This document shows positions 12,943 through 23,700 of a stretch of 64,000 nucleotides of DNA, piece after piece; positions within the stretch are counted from its first letter, which is position 1; the number at the start of each line of letters is the position of its first letter. A program made the position numbers and the translations under genes. The DNA lies in assembly GCA_026874595.1 (NCBI GenBank), contig CM049320.1, positions 50,046,714-50,110,713 of the forward strand, written 5' to 3'. The notes beneath the pieces are model-generated. The model searched no databases, was not told the DNA's origin, and saw only the letters and a list, made by a program, of their open reading frames with translations. Source of the DNA: Sipunculus nudus (taxonomy: Eukaryota; Annelida; Sipuncula; Golfingiida; Sipunculidae).

Positions 12943-13774
12943 GTAAGGACGTCAATGTTTTCGTTTTTGTCAGTGTTATTAATTTAAAACCTTATTTTAC
13001 TCCTCTCCATCAAAAGATTAACATGATATGTGTTTTTTCCCCATTCTGTTCATTTCATGAAAATGATGAAGACATGACTTTTGTTTTATAACCAAAATAT
13101 TTTGTTTCCCTGTTTGATTTTTAGAAGCGTTTGGTGTGTTCCCAGCGCTCTGCTTCTATATGTTCTGAGAGAAACTACAGATTCTAAAAACCTATGCATA
13201 CTTTCCTAGAATTCGCCGCTAGATTGGCCATCACAAACCTTAAAGAAACGCCCTGCAAACTGTGAGGGCGGTTTTCCATGATTCGACGTGAAATATCATG
13301 TAATCGATGTTCGGAACCACATCGTAAACTTTGTCAATACCTACGGCATACCCCTTTGGTAACACTTGAAACTAATAACAGCCGCCCTGAATTACGATTT
13401 TTTTCTATCACAAGTTTTTTATTCTTCTCGCTTGACATTAAATATGACTGGAGAATGCATCACTGATCTTTTGTTAAGGCAAGCACGAACTGGTACGTAA
13501 TGTCTAATAACTAACCCAGGCTTCTTAAATTACCGGACATAGAATCAGGCAAAAGTATAAAATACTCTACTTTCTTGCTGTTTCTATTGTCATTATTACC
13601 TCATGCTAAACAAGCAAAGCAGGGCTGATGTAACAATCCACTTTGCACAGCACGATACACCCTTGCTTCAACACCAATTTCATAAAGGTGTTCTGAGATC
13701 ACGTTGGGCCCTGGGGGTTAAGGGATGGGAGTTAATCGCTTAACGGACAACACGCTGTCCACCTTCTGTTTCAG

Positions 13775-13830
13775 TTCCCTATGCCAGTCAGTACTTAGGC
13801 TGTTACTCATACACGTACTCATAGCATACA
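13775..13830 (+). pseudogene. Start of a secreted-domain exon, disrupted
   Basis: After acceptor ttctgtttcag the phase-1 frame reads PYASQYLGCYSYTYS and then TAG. The YLGCY opening recalls the first strand of WSC domains, but nothing after it can be matched, so the domain name is tentative. Downstream, several short in-frame pieces lie between stops (for example TDCSDNTYDFDRSQSGS ending near a GTGAGT donor at about 14300), consistent with a decayed multi-exon gene. The end coordinate marks only where the frame is lost. Confidence 0.35.
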
Positions 13831-14532
13831 TGTCTACCAGTGCCTCGGCTTTGGTCACCATGACTGGCCACGATATAGTTGTGTACCGGTTTCTTGATTC
13901 AGAGACCTGATTAACTAGATCAGTTATGTGATCTACGACACAGAAGAACTGCTTATGGATTAGGGTATCTTATCTCTCGAAACAGCTTCACTATATCGGC
14001 AATCTATGGACATAATGTAAGTGTTCATGAAATCGCTTGGAACAACGATCCGAGTTCCTGATTTACCTACACCTAGTTTGTTTTGCCATAGAAATAGTTA
14101 CAACCAAAAACCTGCGCCTACCGCCTCCTTCCAACACGCTGTCATTGTTGGATCGCTCTTCTGCGCATGTGGTTTTATCAATTATCTGTGACGGCGTGAC
14201 ATTGTTGAGGATTCCATGCATTTCAAAAGAGGTTGCTCCTCACTGATTGCAGCGACAACACTTATGATTTTGACCGGAGTCAATCCGGATCAGTAGCCAG
14301 CTGTGAGTAACCTTTTACGTACGACACCTCGTTAACAGAATGGCACATCTATATAATGAAGACCATCAAGTCTTTGCTGCTGCAGCAGTTAATACAAAAG
14401 AAATGGCTGTGTCTCGTCTGTCTGTCAAGACTGGGCTGAGAAAAGTTCCGAGACATGTCCATAAGGTTCTGTAGCTCCGTTATAAAGGCTAATACTAAGT
14501 TTCGTTTACCCTTCTACACTGCCATCTCTAAG

Positions 14533-14731
14533 CTTGCTTATTGCTGGGACACAGGACTGTTAGGAAACGCTGTCTGAAATGGAAATTATCTTTACTACGA
14601 AGGTGAGGTGCGGTACGGATATGAAGATAATATCTATCTGATGATGGTTCACAAGCTGTTGACATCTCAGACAGTAAGGTGCCAGGCAGACGGGACCTGG
14701 AATGCATTACTCGTAGTCTGCAAACTTAATG
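14533..14731 (+). pseudogene. Sushi (CCP) domain exon, plus-strand copy, inactivated
   Basis: Translation gives CWDTGLLGNAV, a TGA stop, NGNYLYYEGEVRYGYEDNIY and then LLTSQTVRCQADGTWN...VC before a GTAAGA donor at 14732 (phase 1). The order C-D.G..NA..NG...Y.G..V.Y......SQ..C..DG.W....C is the sushi pattern. It aligns without gaps over 60 residues with the minus-strand sushi exon at 20488-20679. Defects: a TGA where the paralogue has Arg, Tyr in place of the second conserved Cys, and one extra base after the AG of the acceptor. The TGA and Cys loss support a pseudogene. Confidence 0.8.
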
Positions 14732-15978
14732 GTAAGATATAGAATTAACTTTTTACTACCAACATCATCCGAGGAGTCATATTGCTGTTTATAACTGAAT
14801 AAAGTGGCATTGTATTAAGTGGTATTTTAATTAATAAAAAAACATTTATCAGCAAACAAACAGTTTACATATTTCATTATTAATTTTTCCTAGCTTTATT
14901 TTTTATGTTTACCTGTATAAAAAATCAAATATAAAATTAAACGTTATGATGTACATAATATATTTATAATTCAAATAATGTACAACAGTATATACTGACT
15001 GACCAAGGACCGTATTTCTTCTATCATATCAATGAATATCGGACCATATCAGACATACTTGACAGACACTTTGTAATTTCGCAACGATGTTATGGTTATT
15101 TGTTCTCTGGAAGTTGCGTTCTTTGAGGTTATTACTGATGCACAGAGTGGATATGTGCGTCATGTATCTGGGAGTGACCCTTTTGGCTATGTGTCGTATT
15201 CCAGTTGATTCTGAGAATGATCATGTCTCTCTCACTCTCTCTCTCTCTAATAGGAATTGTGCATAAAATGGATATTTCATGCTAGGTCCACATAACGTTA
15301 TACAGGTTGGTGTGACTTTTAGCGCCCATTAAATCACTTGTCTTTCGCCAGTCGGTCTCTCTGTCTCTCTCTCTCTCAATATGCTCATTTTGGCTGTATA
15401 ACAGATTAAGTAAAAAAAATACTTTTTTATGAAATAACCTTTTATTTGAAAAGTTTTGAAGGTTGCGAAAAGTAGTGTGATATAGCATTCAGGTAAACAT
15501 AGACAACGATTATGGTAGCTCAGCAGATATGTCAAATGTGACAATTGTCAAGACGTTTCCTCTAAGGCAAGAGGATACCCAAAACACTTGCTTTTGAGGA
15601 GCAGGGAAGAACGATTTCCCGGATTCGACATTGCACCCTGCTCTGGATTAGTTGCAAAGCAAAATAAATTATTACGAGATTTTATTACTTGTATCAATGA
15701 AGTATTTGTATGTTGGTCTCATAAATGTCCATGCGCTTAATGTTTAAAGTTTGTCATGTTAAACTTTTCCTAGGATCCTAGTTAGAATAGTTGCGCCTTC
15801 CAATTGCGAAACAGCTCAGCAGAGTGTGGATGTATCTTCACCCTATGGGACAAAAAAAGAAAAGAAAAATGAAAACCTGAATATCTCGATATAACAGTAA
15901 ACAACATATTTCAATTTTGTACATTTTATACAACAAAAAACAATTCACGCACTGACCAGGCATAAACTTGCAATGTAG
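14732..15978. other. Intronic or intergenic stretch
   Basis: Nothing firm. It contains CT-rich tracts near 15229-15248 and 15355-15377. A short open piece near 15130-15210 (ITDAQSGYVRHVSGSDPF) has no usable splice sites that I could find. Confidence 0.4.
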
Positions 15979-16084
15979 TTTTGGAACAAGGACTGTCAAA
16001 GCCGTTGAACTCATATGTCCAGTGTTCAGTTGATGCGAGTGGTGACCCTCTGTTCTGTCAGATAATATTCTCTGTCAATACAAA
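15979..16084 (+). CDS. Candidate exon following the plus-strand sushi exon
   Basis: An acceptor-like tgcaatgtag ends at 15978 and a GTTAGT donor starts at 16085. In phase 1, matching the end of the sushi exon, it reads LEQGLSKPLNSYVQ, CSVDASGDPLFCQ and IIFSVNTK. Two cysteines and an open frame are the only support. I do not recognise a domain and found no minus-strand counterpart, so this may be chance. Confidence 0.25.
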
Positions 16085-18500
16085 GTTAGTTCATGTTCCA
16101 AAAAAATTAAATCACACCATATTAAATTCAGTTTACTTCCTCGTGATTCGAAGGTTATTTTTATTAATTATTTGTATAATATTGCGACAAACAAGTGTCG
16201 ACAATGTTTCAGTTGCGAAAACTTTCATGCTGCTATTTTTATATTTTAATAGTCTAACGCTTGATTCTGTTAATATTTTTAAACCTTAATTGCCAACATT
16301 TGTAAGCTTAGATGTGTATATATAACAAAACCTGACCATTACAACTCATGATACTATTTTAGATATTTTCTCGGGTCTAACAAAGGTTGCCACAGTTAAC
16401 ACTGATTGGGAGTTAAGTCCATGTTAATCCGTTATCTCCAAAACAAAGTGGAAATTAAATTGAAAGGGCCCTTTTTCCTGATAAACACATAAAGTGTTCA
16501 TGCAAACAAAAGAAATATTATTCTAATTATTCGTTATTCATCAAGTTCTTATTTTCGACTGTATGTACAGTAAAAGCAAAGTAAAAGCAAGGATGGGTTT
16601 GTTTTACATTAGTTTTACTGACGGTAGTCTTTGACCTTGAAAGTAATGTATCGGCACATGTTATACCTGATAGAAACAATAATTTAGAAATAGGGAAAGG
16701 CACAAACACAGGATAATAGCTCTGAATATTAACGCTGTTAAAAAATAAGCTAAATGTATATTATATTTATACTTGTGCATCGAAAGTATTAATTTATTTT
16801 CTTCAGAGAAACAACATAAAATAACGTTTGTCCCGGTAAACCGTTATTGGTTGCAAGACAAATCTTACTACAACTTAGAAGAAAACAAACTGTTGGAACC
16901 ATGTTAAACACTGTTAAAACATGATACAAATAACAAACCAACGGCGACAATTTCTCCTTCAACAAGTTAAATGCTGGTATTACTAGAAGTGGTTTGACAA
17001 TTACACAGGTCCCGGTTTGTTCTTTAAAGATGTAGTAAAGATCTGAAAGTGGAGAAGGCAAAAGTCGATCTTGGTTTATTTTATCGTCTTTTTAATTCAG
17101 ATATAACATACTTATAACAGTATCAAATCCTGAATTTTGCCTTCTCGCCTTTCATATCTTCATTGTCTCTTTTATTTAACTCATTGAAAATTTTTGTTAT
17201 TCAGTTATTTATATACTTTCTGATAATAATTGGAACGAATTACACATAAGATCTTTCATCTGAAGGATGATGTTTGTGTGATTAGAGATATTTACCGCAA
17301 GAAAAGGAAAAACAATCCCCCAATTCTATATTTCAACTGATAAATATCTTTAGCAATGACGAAGGTTTGGTCTTTGTCAGTCTGGTTTACTATAGTTTGA
17401 GGGTAGACAGTTTTATTCTGAAGAATATATTATCAGGAGTAACAAAATACACACATTGTAAACTTGGATAAAGGGTAAGGACCGTATACATCATCTACTC
17501 GGACCAACCGTTGATGTCAAGGGTTACCGGCTAATTCTGTGAAACAGCTGATATATGTTATCATTCTTGCCCTAAAACCATCATCTTTTTGGACTGTATC
17601 CCAATCCCTGTAATTTACTATGCTGTAGATACGATAACAGAAAAGATATCTTCAGCATATCACAAATTAATATTTGAAAACATATATTTTTATGTTTGAA
17701 AATATAAAATGGTATCATCATCGTAGGTCTTAAGACTAGTTTTATAGTTAGCATCTTCTTTTAAGCTTATAATAAAAGATTAAACCCATATTTCTAGAAC
17801 AGGAATGTTTTCCTGGTATGTTTAATCAAAGCAATTCAATGAATCATTGCAGGACAGTTACAATCAGAGATATGGACATAAAGAAATAAAATGCATATTT
17901 GTGGGTTCTATGTGTGCATTTAACAACCCTTTAGAATCTCAGTTCATGATAAACTGAACATACTCTTCCATTCAGACCATGGAGACCTTACCCTCATGGT
18001 GGCCATGGTTACGGCTTCAAGGATCGAAAGTTGCAACTTTCCAGTACCATTTATTCCAAATCGATTTGCAAAGGATATTAAAAAAATCGGTATACATTAT
18101 GAGCCCAATAATGACACAGAAATATACACAAAAGGCACTGGTCCATGCTTCAAATTAACTTTTAAGAACACTTAAAGATCTCGGAAGATATGGAATGATT
18201 ATCGTTGGTCTATTTTCACATTCATTGAAAATGATTTTTTTTCATATTGATACAATGCAAGGATTTTCACCACATTTATAGTTAAAACGTACGGCACGAT
18301 CTATCTGTCCACAACGGTTTATTATGAACATCTGAATGCTAAACCTTGAAATAGATTTATGCGGCTGTGACACAAGGCCGCTCCAAATATCCCTTACATT
18401 CGGAGAAGTAAAACTTACGCGCATATTACTTAATTAAATACGATATGATACATCACGCATATGACCATTTGTTGAAACACTGGTGCATTGACCAGATAAA
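16085..18500. other. Non-genic stretch
   Basis: AT-rich sequence without recognisable exons or named repeats. Minus-strand ORFs at 16789-17061 and 18242-18424 have no motif and no splice context. Confidence 0.45.
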
Positions 18501-18507
18501 TTATTCT

Positions 18508-18765
18508 CAGAACAATGTACCCTCTGTTACATGGCCCAGGTAATCATTCTCAGAACCATGTACGCTCTGGTACATGGCCCAAGTTGAACCATGTAGGCTC
18601 TCTGGTGCATGGCCTTAAACAATTCTCAAAACCATGTACGCATAGGTACATGGCCCAGGTAAACTTTCTCAGAACTGAAACATGCACGCCGTATTACATG
18701 GCCCAAATAACCATTCTCTGAACCATGACCGCTATGGAACATGGCCAGAATGACTTTTCCAGGAT
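18508..18765. repeat. Tandem array of short palindromes
   Basis: About six units of 40-50 bp. Each contains a near-palindrome of the type CCATGTAC-gctctg-GTACATGG followed by ccca and a variable spacer ending in ttctcag. The second unit has a perfect 8-bp stem with a 6-base loop; the others carry mismatches. Short ORFs across the array are a by-product. Confidence 0.85.
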
Positions 18766-19184
18766 CACATACAAACCTGTATACACACGTCAAGCATACA
18801 CGATCAGCGTAAGCACTGCAATCATCACATGTATCCTCATGCCCTTATTTCTATTCTTCTCACAAACCCCCAAATATATCGGTCGTTACGTCATTAATCG
18901 CTCGTTAAATGTCAAGTTTATATGATGAAGTCTCCTGGTTCAATAATAATACACATATATGTTGGTAAGGATTGTCATAATTTGTCGTAGAGTCGCACTT
19001 TTGGCATTTCATCACTGTTTATATTGAGGACAGATTTATCTTTTACATAAACAAGTGACCCATGGGTCATGACACTCAGCTGACTGGGAAGAGATTCGCA
19101 AAAGGAAATTTTATCATCTGAAAGGTAGTTTATACCCATTCAACTTAAGCATCAAACAGATTAACCAACAGGTCTGTATTTATA

Positions 19185-20265
19185 TATCCCAAAAATAGAG
19201 AAAAAATGCGTAAACTTAAAAAAAATACATGTGGCTCCACCAGTCTGTAGAAACTAATAAAAACACTTAATGGTCAATATCCATGCAAAGAATCATAGTG
19301 ATCTCTGCATCAGTTGTTCAGATACTTCAGCTTTTGTATCAAATTTTCCATTATTCTGAGGAATACTTCGGAGTCCTATAGCTTGAAGGATATGGGCAAT
19401 AGAGACCTAATTTCAGGTTTCCACAGACACTTTTCATGGGCCTCCTTGCAACACAAGAATGAAGATTCTAGGTCCAGTTGTCACAATTTGTGCCGAGCTA
19501 ACAGACGACAGCATCCTTTAAGGTCTCAAAAATAGAGAAAAAAATTCGTAAAAAATCGAAAATTACAGGTGGCGCCACCAATCTGCAGAAACTGATGAAA
19601 AATCTCATGGTCAATATGTATGCCAAAAATCATGACCATCAGTGATGTAGTTAATGAAATATTGAAGTTTTTGAAAGAAATTTTTGACTATTCTGGGGGG
19701 TAGTTGGGGGCCCAATAGCTCAAAGGACATGGGTAACAGAGACCTAATTTCTGGTTTCCATGGAGACTTTTCATAGGTATCTCTCTGTGTCAAGAATGAA
19801 GATTCTAGGTCCAGTCTATACGATTTGTGGCCTGTTAACAGATATTCACATTTTTAAGGTCTCAAAAATAGAGAAAAAAATTTGTAAAAAATCGAAAAAT
19901 ACAGGTGGCGCCACCAGTCTGCAGGAACTGATGGAACATCTAATGATTAATATGTATGCCAAAAATCATGACCATCGGTGATGTAGTTAATGAGATATTG
20001 AAGTTTTTGTATGAAATTTTTTACTATTCTGGGGGGTACTTTGGGGCCCCATAGCTCAAAGGATATGGGTAATAGGGACCTAATTTCTGGTTTCCAAGGA
20101 GATTTTTTATAGACCTCTCAGAATGTCAAGTTACAAGATTCTAGGTCCAGCCGTTACTATTTGTGACAGACAGACAGACGGACAGACAGACAGACGGACA
20201 GACGGACGACGGACAAAGAGTGATCGCTATAGCTCAGCATGACTGAAAGTCAGCTGAGCTAAAAA
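19185..20265. repeat. 336-bp tandem repeat with (GACA)n tail
   Basis: Three diverged units start at about 19188, 19525 and 19861 with the shared opening caaaaatagagaaaaaa. Each contains a ggtggcgccacca palindrome and a tcctatttctggtttcc-type block. The third unit is followed by a gacagacagacggac-rich tract (20167-20213) and the sequence gtcagctgagctaaaaa. A fragment with ctcagctgactgaaagt recurs near 28160, so the terminal part belongs to a dispersed family. Confidence 0.85.
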
Positions 20266-20487
20266 ATGACGAAAGCAGTACCATGTAAACATTAGATGTT
20301 AGGTAATTATTTGGCTAAAAGATGCCTTCATTATTTAAATAAATACTTAATCATTTGATGATGATAAAGTGAGATAAAACTAATCTTAGACGATATCGAC
20401 AGATCTTACAACAAAGCAATTTTTGCTAAGAATATAAAATACTATTGTAATGCTTAAGTTCCTTGACATAAGAATGTGCTTGCTTAC

Positions 20488-20679
20488 ATCTGCACTCCAA
20501 GAGTGTTGCATTCCAGGTTCCGTCTCCCTGGCATGTTATGGTCTGAGATGTCAATATTTTGTGACCTATCTTTATATAAATATTATCCTCACATTCTTAC
20601 TGAACCTCTCCCCCATAGTAATAATCGTTGCCAGTCCTAACAGCTTTCTCTAATGGTCCAGGGTCTCCGCAATTATTAA
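20488..20679 (-). pseudogene. Sushi (CCP) exon of the minus-strand gene
   Basis: Acceptor cctaaacag precedes 20679 and donor GTAAGC follows 20488. The exon is 192 nt, phase 1 to phase 1. It reads NNCGDPGPLEKAVRTGNDYY, YGGEVQ, TAA, ECEDNIYIKIG and then LTSQTITCQGDGTWNATLLEC. All four sushi cysteines and the Trp of DGTW are present, but a TAA stands where the fold has its conserved Tyr before the second Cys (plus paralogue: TAC). Nothing else is broken. Confidence 0.8.
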
Positions 20680-20760
20680 CTGTTTAGGTTAAATACAAAC
20701 GCTTAGCTGACAGTACAGAAGGGTAAACGCTTGACTAAGAATCCGGTATTGATTCGGTTA

Positions 20761-20763
<3 letters not shown>

Positions 20764-20804
<41 letters not shown>
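20764..20804. repeat. (TA)n microsatellite
   Basis: Pure TA run just upstream (in transcript sense) of the minus-strand sushi exon. Confidence 0.95.
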
Positions 20805-20806
<2 letters not shown>

Positions 20807-21200
20807 AATATACCTGTGTGTCTGTGTTTACAACATGATAAGCGATATATATTATGAAGACAGAGGGACACACGGTACATGATCAATAGTTTTATATTAT
20901 AAGATTCTGGACATAATGAAAGACATCCGATGTACATTCACCAGAACTGCGAGTTTCTGGATGAAATATGTTTTTTTTTCTTGAAATTCCAGTAAAAATT
21001 GTCCAACATAATAAATACTCTTCCATTATTGGGTTACAACGATTAAATGTCACAGTGTTTAGGCTGATTATATTTACTGAATAAATTTTCTATCACAAAA
21101 AAAATAAATATAAATAAACCAACATATAAAAATAGCATATGGAAGCATTTTATACCCCTGTAAACAAAATAACAAAATGTGTAAACTGGGATCAACCTAC

Positions 21201-21307
21201 CGCGGCAAGGGCCTGAATGGTATTCAGATATGCTGAGCCTTCTATTTTTGTGTAAGTCTGTCCATTCAACGTAAAACCTAATTGACGCTGATGCTACGCT
21301 CATGTGA
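21201..21307 (-). CDS. 107-nt exon of the minus-strand gene
   Basis: Acceptor ctattttttcag precedes 21307 and donor GTAGGT follows 21201. The open frame is HMSVASASIRFYVEWTDLHK then NRRLSISEYHSGPCRG, phase 2 to phase 1. Length and phases equal those of 8290-8396, with patchy nucleotide similarity in the second half. The other two frames contain stops. No domain recognised. Confidence 0.5.
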
Positions 21308-22259
21308 CTGAAAAAATAGCGATTTATTAGCCGAAATGCTTGTAACTGAATGAAAATGTATAGAAATTATGAATTTTTGACAATTATTCTTGAAATATAT
21401 GACCGCGAATGCGGTCAGAATGTTTACAAATATTTTAAGTTGTAAAAAAAAAAATCTGTAACTTGTTCCTATCTAAGCAAATCCAAACAGGAAATCTAAA
21501 TCATTGTCATGTATGTATAAAAATACCGTATTTTGTTCCTCATGTCCAAAAGTTCATATTCCAAATATATTCAACTGTCAGTAAAAAGAACGACAATTGT
21601 AAATCATTTTTCCATATTTATTCTTTCAATGACAGATTTTTCCTGCTTCATTCACCTTTGTTAGATAATGTATCTGTAATTGCATAAAATCTAACACCTG
21701 TATTCGATTAACTAACTTTTCAAATTTTTTTTCAGTATATAATTGCCATCTATCCGCTAACCTGGGTCACTAGTGAAGCTTGCAGTGAAGCCTGCTTTAT
21801 TGGTGAAGCTGTTGAAAACTGAGCTTGAGTGGCGAAGAAAATCTGGCTCGAACGTGGTCACTGGCAGTGAACCACTTTTCTGTTTATACCCTTTCCATCT
21901 ATATGTATATATAAATGCATACTCAATAAAACAAGTACTCACTTGTTTAAAACCATACAGCAAACTACGACTTTGCCTGTTGGACAAGAGATTGTTGGCC
22001 TGGCGGTTTCGCTGGACCTCTTGGTTATATACCGTTCCATTCCTACTCTTATCTTCAAACAGGTGACCTTTGCCTGAAATTCCAAATTCGAGAGTTGTTG
22101 TAATACATTGTCAAGTATGAATATAAGGTTGATTTCATTTAACTCTTGATTATTAATGCCAGCTTATTCAAGTGTGTACATATTAGGAATTCCATTCAGG
22201 TGTTGAAGTAGTTATCGCACACGCTTCTTCTAATTTTATATCCTGGTTTTAACCGATCC

Positions 22260-22500
22260 CAATGACTATTGCACCTGTGGCTTCAGGGCGTGTAATCCTA
22301 TCATTGCTGGGCTTACAAATATGAATTCCCGAAAGACGCACCCGGTAGTGAGTGAATCACGGCCCTAGGGCACAGCTTTCCCATTAAGCCTGCAAAGCGC
22401 TCACCCTTAGTGTGGAGCGACCGTAAAAAATCTCGCCGCCTCGTCTGAGATTCGAAGACACGATCTAATTTAAAACTGGTGCTTTATCTTCGGACCACAT
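22260..22500 (-). repeat. Possible tRNA-derived SINE relic
   Basis: On the minus strand, a B-box-like gtcttcgaatctcag follows a tRNA-like stretch, then a GC-richer body that stands out from the AT-rich surroundings. The A box is poor, so the SINE call is tentative. Confidence 0.3.
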
Positions 22501-23371
22501 TCCGGTGTATAAGGAAATATTTATTATAATACCTTTAGCAAATGATAGTTTCTAATAATTCATGCATGATTATGATTCATATAATTATTTACATCAAATC
22601 ATATTTTGACAATTCTATTATACGTACTATATGACTATATGATGATACATGTACATGTTTCTTTTACTTTGAAAGTGTCCCATGTGCAGAGTTAATAATT
22701 ATACCTCTTGGATTATCCTTAATTCATTTTTAAACATTCTCTATCAATAGTAATGTCCTGCTTCAGTGTAAATTATTATTAAATAGATGATTCAAAATAT
22801 ATTTGTCACTATATCTAGCCGTTTAAGCTATTTTTTATATCTATTTTTTGTAAAAATTTATTGTTTTATAATATACTAATGCTTCAAATGACGAAAGGTC
22901 AAGTTCATAGGAACGATTATTTCATTCAGATGATGATGGTCGGCTGTTGATATTACTGACGCTTAACGTGAAACATTAAAGGGTGGTTTTGTCTTTTTAT
23001 TGGTGACATTCTTTCTTAAGGTAGAATAGCTGAAGAGTGTAGTAAATCATGTCCATAGCTTTGTATATCGTGGAATGTTAAGTAACCAAGTTTTAAAATG
23101 ATATCACAAGCAGCATGAGTTTCTACGAACTGCATACAGATGCTAAATAAGACAGTAATAACGCATAACAATAAAGCCCAATAACTCCTGTTTGCAGGGT
23201 TTGCGCTTAACATGGCTCAAATATATCAGTATCTTTCATAGAGAGCAATAGCCCCTGCATAAATTCCACATGGATGTTGACGACAGGTTGTTATGCTCCA
23301 TATATGCAATGCACATCATCATGCACTAGCATCGTATATAACTAGTAAGTAAAAGACAAATGAAAACTTAC

Positions 23372-23577
23372 ATACACTCCGGCATAACCGTTGGCGTTTT
23401 GGGCAAAGCAAGTTCTGTTCCCCTCTTCATCATCTAGGAAAGCGCCGTCGCACCTGGTAACTCCCGTACACTCGCATTTTTCGACAGTGAATCCATGTGG
23501 GCAAGTTATTGCCGATAACGCATCGTCTGCGGCACTTCTCCGAGGACCTTGGACAATTGTGATGTTTTTGCCACGTA
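23372..23577 (-). CDS. Cys-rich exon of the minus-strand gene (206 nt)
   Basis: Acceptor atttgtttcag precedes 23577 and donor GTAAGT follows 23372. It reads RGKNITIVQGPRRSAADD, then TCPHGFTVEKCECTGV, RCDGAF and RTCFAQNANGYAGVY. Identical positions with the 5424-5629 exon include RG-NITIV, TCP-G-T-EKCECTGV and CDG, with the same 206-nt length and phases, so the two are paralogues. Two NxT/S-type sites (NIT, NRT) fit a secreted glycoprotein. The exon shows no defect. Resemblance to PCSK9-type Cys-rich repeats is only a suggestion. Confidence 0.8.
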
Positions 23578-23651
23578 CTGAAACAAATATGGATAGCAAA
23601 ACCTTAAACCATCCTACTATTTATCTATATATCTACATGGCTACATTCATT

Positions 23652-23700
<49 letters not shown>

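Larger units (their letters stand above)
10123..13374. repeat. Nested tandem duplication, 1402-bp unit
   Basis: The layout is S1 (10123-10420), S2 (10421-10610), S1 (10611-10906), X (10907-11822), S2 (11823-12012), S1 (12013-12308), X (12309-13224), partial S2 (13225-13374). The last two full units are offset by exactly 1402 bp and are nearly identical; for example two ORFs recur at +1402 with one residue changed (Gly to Val). The first S1 is offset by 488 bp and more diverged, so it is older. The last S2 lacks about 45 bp. Segment X carries a signal-peptide-type exon. Confidence 0.92.

Noticed and set aside
23016-23213. 65-aa minus-strand ORF with a hydrophobic N-terminal part
   Set aside because: It lies within an intron of the minus-strand gene, has no splice sites in phase and no homologue that I recognise.
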